The translations under genes and the position numbers were made by a program. This document shows, piece by piece, positions 18,635-26,666 of a DNA stretch of 31,912 nt. Source of the stretch: Coraliomargarita_B sp036735565 (GTDB lineage Bacteria > Verrucomicrobiota > Verrucomicrobiia > Opitutales > Coraliomargaritaceae); NCBI GenBank assembly GCA_036735565.1, contig DAINOC010000024.1, positions 1 through 31,912 of the forward strand, in the 5' to 3' direction. The notes under the pieces were generated by a model, which was given only the letters and a program-made list of their open reading frames with translations, did no database searches and was not told where the DNA came from. Numbering within the stretch: position 1 is the first letter of the stretch; the number at the start of each line of letters is the position of its first letter.

Positions 18635-19966
18635 CTACTTGGCGGCGGGTTGAAAAATCCGGATACTGACCGGCGTGCCGATCACGGCTTCTTCCTTGGC
18701 CAGTGCCTTCTGCGCGCGGCGGGCCTCTTTCTCCGAGGTCTCGTGCGTCGTCACCATGATGTTTGCCGTGCCGTCGTCGTTCTCTTTTTGATTCACGGTG
18801 GCGAAGCTGATACCATGCTTGGCCATGATCTTCGAGACCCGTGCCAGCACGCCGGGCTCGTCGCGCACGTGGATGCGGAAGTAGTAGCCGCCGTCGAGGT
18901 CGTCCTGCTTCGCGAGTTTCAAGTCGCCCGCGATCTTGCGGTAGACTTCCTCGTCCTCCTCGGAGATCACCGGCGCGGGGGCGCCCTGCAGCATGAAAAC
19001 GGCGTCCGAGATGTCACTGATCACCGAGCTGGAAGTCGCATCCTGCCCGGCGCCACGGCCGATGAGGATCGTCGTGCCCACGACATCACCGGTCACACTG
19101 ATGCCGTTGTAAACCTCGTCCACTCCGGCGATGACTTCCTTCTTCGAGATGAACGCGGGATGCAGGCGCACCGAAAGGGTGTTGGCCTCGAAGTCGCGCT
19201 CGATCACGGCCAGCAGCTTGATCTTGTAGCCCAGTTCACCGGCGATCTTGATATCCTCGACCGAGACCTCGCGGATGCCCTCGCAGATGATGTCCTCCAG
19301 CTTCACCCATTTGCCATGAGCCAGATACGCGAGGATCACCGCCTTGTGCCCGGCGTCGATGCCGTCGAGATCGAGGGCTTCGTCGGCCTCGACGTAGCCG
19401 AGCTTGCGGGCATCGGCCAGCGTCGCGTCGAAGCTGATGCCCTCGCGCTCCATGCGCGTCAGGATGTAGTTGGACGTGCCGTTGAGGATGCCGTAGATCA
19501 GGCTGAAGCGGTTGGCGACCAGCGCCTCGCGGATGGTCTTGATGATGGGGATGCCGCCGGCCACCGACGCTTCATAAAAGTAGTTGGCTCCGGACTTTCG
19601 CGCGATGTCGAAGAGCTCCTCGCCGTGCTCGCAGATCAGCGCCTTGTTGGCCGTCACCACGATCTTGCCGTTGCGCAGGGCCCGGCGGGTGAGGTCGAGC
19701 GCCAGGTCCGTGCCGCCCATCAACTCGCAAACGATGTCGATATCCGGATTGTCCACCACCCGCGCCGGATCCAATGAGAGCACCCGCTCGGGGACACCCA
19801 CGCCGCGCTTGCGCGAGAGGCTGCGCACCACGACCTCCGTGATCTTGATCTTCGCCCCGAGGCGATACTCCAGCGCCTGACGGTTCTTCTCGATGTTTTT
19901 CCAGACGCCCTGCCCGACGACGCCGAAGCCGAGTAAGCCGATGCGAATGCTGCGTTTTTTGGACAT
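18635..19966 (-). CDS. hom: Homoserine dehydrogenase
   Basis: This enzyme reduces aspartate semialdehyde to homoserine, the branch to threonine and methionine. The 443-residue protein has an N-terminal NAD(P) domain (IGLLGFGVVGQG, about 9-20), VVTANKALI near 105, the catalytic region YEASVAGGIPIIKTIREAL and GILNGTSNYILTRME near 150-195, and DLDGIDAGHKAVILA. The C-terminal 80 or so residues (DGGYYFRIHVRDEPGVLARVSKIMAKHGI) form an ACT domain, expected for threonine feedback. The ATG at 19966 overlaps the plsY stop by one base (TAATG), so translation is probably coupled to plsY. Homoserine leads to homocysteine and methionine, so this gene feeds the pathway used by metK upstream in the window. 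Confidence 0.97.
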   Translation of the reverse strand: MSKKRSIRIGLLGFGVVGQGVWKNIEKNRQALEYRLGAKIKITEVVVRSLSRKRGVGVPERVLSLDPARVVDNPDIDIVCELMGGTDLALDLTRRALRNGKIVVTANKALICEHGEELFDIARKSGANYFYEASVAGGIPIIKTIREALVANRFSLIYGILNGTSNYILTRMEREGISFDATLADARKLGYVEADEALDLDGIDAGHKAVILAYLAHGKWVKLEDIICEGIREVSVEDIKIAGELGYKIKLLAVIERDFEANTLSVRLHPAFISKKEVIAGVDEVYNGISVTGDVVGTTILIGRGAGQDATSSSVISDISDAVFMLQGAPAPVISEEDEEVYRKIAGDLKLAKQDDLDGGYYFRIHVRDEPGVLARVSKIMAKHGISFATVNQKENDDGTANIMVTTHETSEKEARRAQKALAKEEAVIGTPVSIRIFQPAAK

Positions 19967-20559
19967 TATTTTTTAAAGCTGTTTTCCTTGCCTTGAATGA
20001 GCCGGACGATGTTCGACCGATGCCGCACAACGATGAGCGCGCAGAGCAATAAGGCGAGCGTGAAACGGGGATCCTCCGCACCGCCCAGCCACCAGGCAGC
20101 GATCGGCAGGCTGATGGCAAAAAGGATCGAGGCCAGCGCCACCACCTTCGTGGTGTAGAAACAGACCGCCCAGACAATCAAGCCTACGAGCAGAACAAAG
20201 GGCATCAAGGCCAGCAAGCCGCCCATGGTCGTCGCCACCCCCTTACCCCCGCGAAACTTCAGAAACACGGAGAAGCTGTGCCCGAGGATCGCCGCCACCA
20301 GCCCGACGATGCCGAGATGGATGCTCCCGAGCAGGAGCAGCGGCCAGAACGCCGCGACAAAGCCTTTCAGCGCGTCGAGCGCGAAGACGAGGTTCCCCCA
20401 CTTCGCACCGAGCACCCGCTTGACATTGGTGGCCCCGGGGTTGCCGCTGCCGGCGCTGAAGATGTCCACCCCCTGCCGCTTGGCCACCATCACCGCAAAG
20501 CTGATCGAGCCGAGCAGGTAGCCAACCACCGAGACTGCTAGAATTTGAAAAATGGACAT
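19966..20559 (-). CDS. plsY: Acyl-phosphate:glycerol-3-phosphate acyltransferase
   Basis: PlsY is a small integral membrane enzyme that transfers an acyl group from acyl-phosphate to glycerol-3-phosphate, the first step of phospholipid synthesis. The 197-residue protein has about five hydrophobic segments and the three family motifs: SGNPGATNVKRVLG (37-50), GHSFSVFLKFRGGKGVAT (about 93-110) and, near the C-terminus, RHRSNIVRLIQGKE. The N-terminus MSIFQILAVSVVGYLLGSIS is a typical first membrane segment. It is followed with a one-base overlap by hom, an unusual partner. No Shine-Dalgarno sequence is seen. Confidence 0.96.
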   Translation of the reverse strand: MSIFQILAVSVVGYLLGSISFAVMVAKRQGVDIFSAGSGNPGATNVKRVLGAKWGNLVFALDALKGFVAAFWPLLLLGSIHLGIVGLVAAILGHSFSVFLKFRGGKGVATTMGGLLALMPFVLLVGLIVWAVCFYTTKVVALASILFAISLPIAAWWLGGAEDPRFTLALLLCALIVVRHRSNIVRLIQGKENSFKK

Positions 20560-20639
20560 GGTTTACAGGTCTGAATCAATCAACCGATGGCCCCGGGGTC
20601 TTGTTGAGTTTAATAGGCCGAAGAGCCAGCCAGCGCGAC

Positions 20640-20696
20640 ATTAACGTCCATCAACGTTCATTAACGGTTTAAAAAATCACACTGCCCAGGCCCGCG
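20640..20696 (+). repeat. Decamer repeat element, copy 2
   Basis: ATTAACGTCC (20640), ATCAACGTTC (20650) and ATTAACGGTT (20660) are three abutting 10-base units, followed by TAAAAAA and a tail with CACTGCCCAG. The element lies between plsY and serA, which are both on the minus strand. Confidence 0.75.
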
Positions 20697-20702
20697 AACC
20701 CG

Positions 20703-22289
20703 CTACAACTTGATCACCCGGTATTTCTCGATCGCCGCATGGTCGGTGATCTTGCGGGCCGCCGCCTCGGAGGGAACCGAGTCGAGCTCGAAGACGGAGA
20801 CCGCGAAGCCCTCGCCCTTGTCGCGGCTGAGCGACATATTGGCGATGTTGCAGCCGTCGTCCCCCAGCGCCACGCCGATGAAGCCGACGATGCCCGGCAC
20901 GTCCTTGTTCTTGAGCACCAGCAGCGTCGCATCTGTGCTGACGTCGACGCCGTGCTCGTCGATGGAGACGATGCGCGGGTTCTGATTCTTGCCGACCAGC
21001 GTGCCGGCGATGGTGCGGGTCTTGCCACCCTTGCAGGCGACTTCGACTTCGATCAGCTCGTTGAAGTCGGCGTGCGTGCTGCTCTTTACCTGGTCACAGG
21101 CGATGCCGAGACGCTCGATCTTCTTCGGTGCGTTGACGTTGTTGATGTTGTCGGAAATCTCACGCAGGAAGCCGCGCTGCACGGCATTGGTCAGCGGCAG
21201 GGTGTCCAGCTCGGTGATCTTGCCGTAGTAGCGGATGGTGATCTTCTCCACGCTCTCCGGGGCAAGCTGCTGGGCAAAGGTGCCGACCTTCTCGCCGAGC
21301 GTGATGTAGGGCCCGAGCTTTTCCAGCACCTTGGGGTCAACCGAGGGCATGTTCAGCGCGTTCATGACCATGCCGCCCTTGAGCGCCTCGATCATCTGCC
21401 TGGCCACGTCGATACCCACGTTTTCCTGCGCCTCGATCGTGGAGGCACCAAGGTGCGGGGTCAGCACGAGATTGGGGATGCCACGCAACGGGCTGTCGGC
21501 GGGGGGCGGTTCATCCTCGTAAACGTCGAGGCCGGCCGCCGCTACCTTGCCGGACTGGAGCGCCTCGATCAGCGCAGCCTCCTCGATGATGCCGCCGCGC
21601 GCGCAGTTGAAGACGCGAACGCCGTCCTTCATCCGGCTGAAGGCATCCTTGCCCAGCATGTGCTTGGTGTCCTTGGTCAGCGGCATGTGCACCGTGATAT
21701 AGTCGGCGTTTTCGATAACTTCATCGAGCGTGGCCTGCTTGACGCCCAAAGTCTTGGCCCGCGACTCGGTCAAATAGGGATCATAGGCGAGCACTTCCAT
21801 CTGGAAGGCCATCGCCCGCTTGGCCACCTCGGCCCCGATGCGCCCCATTCCGAGGATACCCAGCGTCTTCTGGCACAGCTCTGAGCCGGTCAGCTTCTTG
21901 CGATCCCAGCGGCCCTCCGTCATGGAGACGGCCGCCTGCACGATCGGCCGCGCACCGGCCAGCATGTGCGTAAACGTCAACTCGGCGGTGGCAATGGTGT
22001 TGCCCGAGGGCGTGTTCATCACGATCACCCCGCGGTCGGTGGCCGCTTCGATGTCGATATTGTCCACGCCCACTCCAGCGCGACCCACCACCTTAAGCTT
22101 GGGAGCGGCGGCAAATACCTCGGCAGTGACCCGGGTGTCCGAGCGCACCGCAATGGCGTCCACGTCCTTGGCCAGCTCAAGGATCTGCTCCGGAGACGAC
22201 CCGTATGCCTCGATTACCTCAAAGCCTTCCTCGGCTTTGAACAAATCAACACCAATGGGCGAGATGCGGTCTGCAACTAGTATTTTCAT
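20703..22289 (-). CDS. serA: D-3-phosphoglycerate dehydrogenase
   Basis: SerA oxidises 3-phosphoglycerate to 3-phosphohydroxypyruvate, the first step of serine synthesis. The 528-residue protein is the long form: substrate domain with VGRAGVGVDNID (68-79), Rossmann loop GILGMGRIG (144-152), the catalytic Arg in NCARGG (about 228-233) and catalytic His in LTPHLGAS (H279), then an intervening ASB domain and a C-terminal ACT domain (about 455-528, DVPGIVGFIGVALGDDGCNIANMSL), expected for serine feedback. The ATG at 22289 (MKILVADRISPIGVDLF) is chosen because the 25 extra residues from 22364 are not family-like. It is a single gene, with a decamer repeat downstream and the assembly gap upstream. 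Confidence 0.97.
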   Translation of the reverse strand: MKILVADRISPIGVDLFKAEEGFEVIEAYGSSPEQILELAKDVDAIAVRSDTRVTAEVFAAAPKLKVVGRAGVGVDNIDIEAATDRGVIVMNTPSGNTIATAELTFTHMLAGARPIVQAAVSMTEGRWDRKKLTGSELCQKTLGILGMGRIGAEVAKRAMAFQMEVLAYDPYLTESRAKTLGVKQATLDEVIENADYITVHMPLTKDTKHMLGKDAFSRMKDGVRVFNCARGGIIEEAALIEALQSGKVAAAGLDVYEDEPPPADSPLRGIPNLVLTPHLGASTIEAQENVGIDVARQMIEALKGGMVMNALNMPSVDPKVLEKLGPYITLGEKVGTFAQQLAPESVEKITIRYYGKITELDTLPLTNAVQRGFLREISDNINNVNAPKKIERLGIACDQVKSSTHADFNELIEVEVACKGGKTRTIAGTLVGKNQNPRIVSIDEHGVDVSTDATLLVLKNKDVPGIVGFIGVALGDDGCNIANMSLSRDKGEGFAVSVFELDSVPSEAAARKITDHAAIEKYRVIKL

Positions 22290-22452
22290 AGAAGCTGCGG
22301 GAGTAAATTCAGAGCCGGAGCGATTGCAACGAAAACCTCCAGAGAGTTTCCAGCCCACCCGCAAGCGCCACCTTTCCCGAACGCTTCACAAGCGCTAATC
22401 TTGAATTAAGACCCTCCACCACCCCAAAACTCCATCCCTCCAGAACTCCTCC

Positions 22453-22507
22453 CATCTCATCTTTACCTATAAAAAGAAGTTCGCTCTCTCCTCCGAGAAT
22501 CACATAC
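22453..22507 (+). repeat. 55-bp exact duplicate, left of gap (assembly overlap)
   Basis: Identical to 22608-22662. It abuts the N run, as expected when two contigs sharing a k-mer-length end were scaffolded without merging. Confidence 0.9.
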
Positions 22508-22607
22508 NNNNNNNNNNNNNNNNNNNNNNNNNNNNNNNNNNNNNNNNNNNNNNNNNNNNNNNNNNNNNNNNNNNNNNNNNNNNNNNNNNNNNNNNNNNNN
22601 NNNNNNN
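22508..22607. other. Assembly gap of exactly 100 N
   Basis: The round length marks a placeholder, not a measured distance. Identical 55-base sequences on each side suggest the two contigs actually overlap. Confidence 0.95.
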
Positions 22608-22662
22608 CATCTCATCTTTACCTATAAAAAGAAGTTCGCTCTCTCCTCCGAGAATCACATAC
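22608..22662 (+). repeat. 55-bp exact duplicate, right of gap (assembly overlap)
   Basis: Identical to 22453-22507; runs into the yicC leader nine bases before the start codon. Confidence 0.9.
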
Positions 22663-22671
22663 ATTCCTGAT

Positions 22672-23553
22672 ATGCGCAGTATGACAGGCTATGGAACGGG
22701 CAGCAGCGATGTCGCGGAGCCCCAATTGACCATCCAGGTCGAGCTGACCTCGGTCAATCGGAAGTCCCTGGATTTGAACGTCTCCAGCCCGAAAGAGTGG
22801 AACGGCCTGGAGCCGCGCTGCGCCGAGTGGCTGAAAGGCCACTTCGAGCGGGGCCGCATCCAGGTGCAGATCAAGGTCACCTCCGCCGGAGCGAACAGCG
22901 GCACGCTGCTCTTCAACGAGCGGCTCATGGAAGAGACGCTGGAGCGTCTGCAATCCTTCGCCGAATCGCGGCAACTGCCCTTCGAGGTCGATAGCCGACT
23001 ACTCTTTTCCCTCTCCCAGACCTGCAAAGAGGCCAGCGGCCTGCCCGACTGGCGCGAACTGGAAGCGCCCATTGAGGCGGCCTTCCGCACGGCCCTCACC
23101 GACCTCAATGCCATGCGGGCGGCCGAGGGCGCCAGTCTGCGGCGCGACCTCGAGGCCCGGCTCGCCGAAATGGCGACCCTGGTCGAGACCATCGAAAGTG
23201 ACGCCCATGGACTCACCGACAGCTACCGCGCAAAACTCCTCAGCCGCCTCTCCGAGATGGGTCTCGAACTCGACCTGCAGGACGAGCGCGTGCTCAAGGA
23301 GCTCGCCCTCTTCGCCGATCGCTCCGACATCAGCGAGGAAGTGACCCGCCTGAAGAGCCATTTCGAGCAGTTCCATGGGCTGCTCAAAGGGGAACAGGCC
23401 TGCGGCCGAAAACTCGACTTTCTCTGCCAGGAAATCCACCGCGAGTTCAACACCACCGGTAGCAAAGCCGCTTCCATCGGCATCACCCGCGCCGTCATCG
23501 AGGGGAAAAATACCCTCGAGCGCGTCCGCGAACAGGTGCAAAATATCGAGTAA
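22672..23553 (+). CDS. yicC: YicC-family endoribonuclease
   Basis: The 293-residue soluble protein begins MRSMTGYGTGSSD, the signature start of the YicC/YloC family, with VELTSVNRKSLDLNV in the N-terminal domain, a Glu/Leu-rich central region and the conserved C-terminal domain VLKELALFADRSDISEEVTRLKSHFEQF...FLCQEIHREFNTTGSKA. E. coli YicC is reported as an endoribonuclease involved in small-RNA turnover; the same role is inferred here. In many bacteria yicC is next to gmk and rpoZ; here it is alone, divergent from serA. The ATG at 22672 is 9 bases after the gap-flanking duplicate and lacks a Shine-Dalgarno sequence. Confidence 0.94.
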   Translation: MRSMTGYGTGSSDVAEPQLTIQVELTSVNRKSLDLNVSSPKEWNGLEPRCAEWLKGHFERGRIQVQIKVTSAGANSGTLLFNERLMEETLERLQSFAESRQLPFEVDSRLLFSLSQTCKEASGLPDWRELEAPIEAAFRTALTDLNAMRAAEGASLRRDLEARLAEMATLVETIESDAHGLTDSYRAKLLSRLSEMGLELDLQDERVLKELALFADRSDISEEVTRLKSHFEQFHGLLKGEQACGRKLDFLCQEIHREFNTTGSKAASIGITRAVIEGKNTLERVREQVQNIE

Positions 23554-23594
23554 CCCGCAGCCCTCCCGTTCCCCTTTCCGCTTTCCGCTAAAAA

Positions 23595-23650
23595 ATTAAC
23601 GTTTATTAACGTCCATTAACGGTTCTAAAAAAGCCGCAGTCCAGTCCCCG
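23595..23650 (+). repeat. Decamer repeat element, copy 3
   Basis: ATTAACGTTT (23595), ATTAACGTCC (23605) and ATTAACGGTT (23615) abut exactly at a 10-base period, followed by CTAAAAAA and a tail with CAGTCCAGTCCCCG. It lies in the 248-base noncoding region after yicC. A small perfect hairpin (AACGGG-CTT-CCCGTT, 23657-23671) follows. Confidence 0.78.
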
Positions 23651-23692
23651 ACTCGAAACGGGCTTCCCGTTCCGCCACAAAAAATCCGGGTC

Positions 23693-23729
23693 ATTCGCGA
23701 TTTAAAAAATAGCCACAGCCCAGTCTCGG
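23693..23729 (+). repeat. Decamer repeat element, copy 4 (decayed)
   Basis: ATTCGCGATT (7 of 10 match to the third unit) is followed by TAAAAAA and a tail with CCACAGCCCAGTCTCGG that aligns well to copies 2 and 3. The first two units are not recognisable. Confidence 0.45.
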
Positions 23730-23754
23730 AAAAGCCCCGCGAGTCCAAACGCCG

Positions 23755-23766
23755 CGAAAATTTTCG
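23755..23766. promoter_or_regulatory. Perfect palindrome upstream of the ACT-domain gene
   Basis: CGAAAATTTTCG is a 12-base palindrome ending 35 bases before the ATG at 23802. It may be an operator; no partner regulator is evident. Confidence 0.3.
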
Positions 23767-23801
23767 TGCAAAGCCCGTTTATTTGGACAAACTGACCGGT
23801 T

Positions 23802-24263
23802 ATGACTGCGGAAATTGCACGTGAACCGGGCCGCTTTGAGCCCGTCATTCAATTCTCAATTCATGCCGACAACAAAGTCGGCCGCTTGAACGAGATCATC
23901 GGTCTGCTCGCCGTCCACGAAGTGCACGTCATGGCCCTGTCCATACTCGACACCACGGATAGTTCCATTATCCGGCTCATCGTCGACTACCCCCAGGAAG
24001 CCCAGAAACTCCTCATCGAGCACCAGTTCTCCTTCGTCCAGAGCGAGCTCATCGCCGTCGAGCTCCAGTCCGAAGCCGACCTCAAGACCGTCACCTGCGC
24101 CCTCGTGCAGGCGGAAATCAATATCCACTACATCTACCCCTTCCTCGTCCGCCCCAATAACCGCTACGCCCTCGCCATCAGCCTGGAGGACAACGACCTG
24201 GCCGCCGACACCCTCAAGCGCAACCAGATGAAAGTGATCGGCCAAGGCGACATCGCCCGTTGA
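23802..24263 (+). CDS. Tandem ACT-domain protein (small-molecule sensor)
   Basis: The 153-residue protein appears to consist of two ACT domains and nothing else. The first (about 14-75) reads VIQFSIHADNKVGRLNEIIGLLAVHEVHVMALSILDT...IIRLIVDY, and the second (about 80-150) contains ADLKTVTCALVQAEINIHYIYPFL...YALAISLEDNDLAADTL. ACT pairs usually bind amino acids and often regulate synthesis enzymes such as acetolactate synthase or aspartokinase; which enzyme, if any, is partnered here is unknown. It lies near serA and hom, both with their own ACT domains. The upstream 248 bases hold two repeat copies and a palindrome; no Shine-Dalgarno precedes the ATG. Confidence 0.85.
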   Translation: MTAEIAREPGRFEPVIQFSIHADNKVGRLNEIIGLLAVHEVHVMALSILDTTDSSIIRLIVDYPQEAQKLLIEHQFSFVQSELIAVELQSEADLKTVTCALVQAEINIHYIYPFLVRPNNRYALAISLEDNDLAADTLKRNQMKVIGQGDIAR

Positions 24264-24311
24264 TAGCGCGCTCCCTAGCGGAGCCGCGAAAGCGGGCTCG
24301 ATCCCCCCGCG

Positions 24312-25925
24312 TTACAGAAGGTCCGCCGCGAGGTCGGCCAACTCGGAGCGCACGCCCGTCGTCAGCTCAAGGTGGGCGGTGATCTCCGTGCCTTTCAGGC
24401 GCTGGGCGGTGTGCACCAGCCCATTGGACCAGGCATCGAGGAACATGCTGTCCACCTGGTAAGGATCGCCGAGCAGGATCACCTTGGACCCCTCCGCCAT
24501 GCGGCTAACCACGGTCTTGGCCTCGTGCGGCGTCAGATTCTGCGCTTCGTCGATAATGAAGATGGTATTGGAGAGCGAGCGGCCGCGGATGAAGGTCATG
24601 GCCTCGACCACGACCATTCCGTAGTCAAAGAGAAACTGGTAAGGCTTGCGGGGCAGGTGCTCGTCCTCGTCCTGACCGTGGGCCATGGGCTGCCGCGCCA
24701 GCTTGGCCATCGCCTTCTTGCGCTTGCGGGTGGAGGTGATGCGGTCGAGCCGCGCCTCCTGCTCGGTCTTCTCCTCGCGCTTCACCGGCTTTCGGTTGCT
24801 GAAAAGCACTTCCAGGTTGTCAAAAAACGGCGCGATATACGGTGCCATCTTTTCTTCAAGAGTCCCGGGCAGCGCCCCGGTATCCTTACCGATGTGAACA
24901 AGTGGCCGCGTGATGAAGACCCGCTCGTAGAGGCTGTCGTCGCCGAGGGTTTGAAAGAGCGCCATGGCGATGGAGACCAATGTCTTGCCGGTTCCGGCCT
25001 TGCCCGAGCAGGTGACCAGCTTGATGTCCTCGTCGAGGAGGGCATCCATCAGCATCCGCTGCTCGTCGTTGAGCGGGTGGATGTTAATGCCCTTCGGGAT
25101 GCGCACGCCGGTCTCCCCGCCAAGAATCAGCGCGTCGACCTGGCCATCACCCCGGTAGCGCGCCGGCTCCCGAAACTCGCCATTGGTGATGTAGATGTAT
25201 TCGTTGAGATAGAGATGGCTGGTCAGCTCGGGGGAGAGGTCCACTCCATGATCCTCGAGGAAGCGCTCGTAGTCGGCGTCGTCCACCGTGATCGTTTTAC
25301 ACCCGCTGCCGATCTTGGCCGAGGTGACCTTATCGTTCATGTAGTCCTGCACCTCGAGGCCGAGGGCGATGCCTTTTAGCGCCATGTTGGCATCCTTGGT
25401 CACCAGGATCACCCGGCAGTCCTCGCAGACTTCCTTTAGGAAAAAGACCGAGGCCAGTATCCGACTGTCCATCTTCTCCATGTCCACTAGGGTGGCCCGC
25501 AAGCGGTGCATGCCCTCGCTGCCATGATCTTCTCCGATGAAGTAGTCATTGATCACCACGATCAGGCGGCCGCCGCTGGGCAGGTCGCGGCTCAGGGCAG
25601 AGCTGCCTTTACCCTTCAGTTCGGGGGGCACGGCCAGTTGCTCGTCAAAGAGCGCACGAAGATCGCGGTGCACCTTGCGGGCGGCAAACCCGAGCTCGCC
25701 GGGGGCCGATTTCTTGCGGTCCAGCTCCTCCAGAACTTCGACCGGGATCGCGATGGTGTTCTCCTCGAATTTGTGGAGACACTGCGGATCGTGGAGCAGG
25801 ACGTTCGTATCAAGGACAAAGATCTTTGTCTTGGGCGAGGGCGTTTTTTTCTTAGGCAAGGCGGATCGGGTAAGAACTGAATGCGAACTGGTGTTTGCCA
25901 CCAGTGAAGAATGGACTATTCGCAT
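24312..25925 (-). CDS. PhoH-family ATPase with N-terminal PIN domain
   Basis: The 537-residue protein joins an N-terminal PIN ribonuclease domain (VLDTNVLLHDP with D39, T40, N41, and further acidic residues near E67 and D178 in LVTKDANM) to a C-terminal PhoH ATPase (Walker A GKAGTGKT, 308-315; Walker B FIIDEAQN, 456-463; VILLGDPYQVD near 482-492). This PIN-PhoH build is linked to RNA processing or toxin-antitoxin-like RNA helicase activity in other bacteria. Between the two Walker motifs is a highly charged stretch (about 380-425, rich in K, R, E and D) that looks like an insertion or flexible linker. The start at 25925 is uncertain because the first 33 residues are not conserved. It is divergent from rnc across 66 bases. 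Confidence 0.92.
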   Translation of the reverse strand: MRIVHSSLVANTSSHSVLTRSALPKKKTPSPKTKIFVLDTNVLLHDPQCLHKFEENTIAIPVEVLEELDRKKSAPGELGFAARKVHRDLRALFDEQLAVPPELKGKGSSALSRDLPSGGRLIVVINDYFIGEDHGSEGMHRLRATLVDMEKMDSRILASVFFLKEVCEDCRVILVTKDANMALKGIALGLEVQDYMNDKVTSAKIGSGCKTITVDDADYERFLEDHGVDLSPELTSHLYLNEYIYITNGEFREPARYRGDGQVDALILGGETGVRIPKGINIHPLNDEQRMLMDALLDEDIKLVTCSGKAGTGKTLVSIAMALFQTLGDDSLYERVFITRPLVHIGKDTGALPGTLEEKMAPYIAPFFDNLEVLFSNRKPVKREEKTEQEARLDRITSTRKRKKAMAKLARQPMAHGQDEDEHLPRKPYQFLFDYGMVVVEAMTFIRGRSLSNTIFIIDEAQNLTPHEAKTVVSRMAEGSKVILLGDPYQVDSMFLDAWSNGLVHTAQRLKGTEITAHLELTTGVRSELADLAADLL

Positions 25926-25991
25926 GACCCTTAGTCATCTTCTCCGACTCCGCGCAAGCCGGAAACCTTCCGCCATCTTTATTTTACGAAA

Positions 25992-26666
25992 ATGCCTTTC
26001 AACGATCCCCTCCTCGGCTACGCCTTCGCCAATCCGCAACTGGAGCAGCTGGCCCTTACCCACCCCAGTTGCGAGAGCCCGGCTGGTGACAACCAGCGGC
26101 TGGAGTTTCTGGGCGACGCCGTGCTGGGGCTAATCGTCTCCGAATTGCTCTACGCCCGGCTTCCCGGGGCAGCGGAGGGCACGCTCGCCGCCTCCCGCGC
26201 CGCCCTGGTTAAGGGTGACACCCTCGCCGCCGTGGCGGCCAACATCGGACTGGGCCACCGCCTCTCGGTCGGCGAGAGCCACCGACAACACCTGCCGGAA
26301 CCCAGCAAGGCTATGCTGGAAGATGCCTTTGAGGCGCTGGTGGGGGCCATTTATCTCGACGGCGGGCTGGACGCCGCCCGTGCGTTCGTCACCGGAGCCC
26401 TGCAAGCGCCGCTTGAGGCGGTCATTGCCGAGCCGCCGCAGAGCAACCCGAAGAGCCGTCTGCAGGAGTGGTCACAGTCAACCCACGCCGGAGCTATTCC
26501 GGATTATCGCCTGCTTAACGCCGAGGGCCCGGATCACCAACGCCGCTTCGAAGTCGAAGTCCGTTTGAACGATCAGGTCCTCGGCCAGGGTGGGGGCAGC
26601 TCCATCAAGGCGGCCGAATCCGCAGCTGCGGAGGCCGCCCTGCGCACCCTCAATCCCGATGCCTGA
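25992..26666 (+). CDS. rnc: Ribonuclease III
   Basis: RNase III cleaves double-stranded RNA in rRNA and mRNA maturation. The 224-residue protein has the signature NQRLEFLGDAV (34-44, with E38 and D42), the second acidic cluster LEDAFEALVGAIYLDGG (about 109-125, with D111 and E114), and a C-terminal double-stranded-RNA-binding domain (about 150-222: NPKSRLQEWSQ, PDYRLL, FEVEVRLNDQVLGQGGGSSIKAAESAAAEAAL). Length and residues are normal. The mfd gene starts 8 bases before its stop codon, so the two are one transcription unit with coupled translation. No Shine-Dalgarno is visible at the ATG at 25992. Confidence 0.96.
   Translation: MPFNDPLLGYAFANPQLEQLALTHPSCESPAGDNQRLEFLGDAVLGLIVSELLYARLPGAAEGTLAASRAALVKGDTLAAVAANIGLGHRLSVGESHRQHLPEPSKAMLEDAFEALVGAIYLDGGLDAARAFVTGALQAPLEAVIAEPPQSNPKSRLQEWSQSTHAGAIPDYRLLNAEGPDHQRRFEVEVRLNDQVLGQGGGSSIKAAESAAAEAALRTLNPDA

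Larger units (their letters stand above)
22290..22671. other. 382-base divergent region between serA and yicC, containing the assembly gap
   Basis: No gene is visible. The region is pyrimidine-rich on the plus strand and includes a TATAAA-like box at 22623-22628. It contains the 100-N gap and the duplicated 55 bases that flank it; the real region is probably about 155 bases shorter. Confidence 0.7.

Noticed and set aside
22453..22662. Direct repeats flanking the gap as ends of a mobile element
   Set aside because: The enclosed sequence is only 100 Ns of placeholder length; an assembly overlap explains it better.
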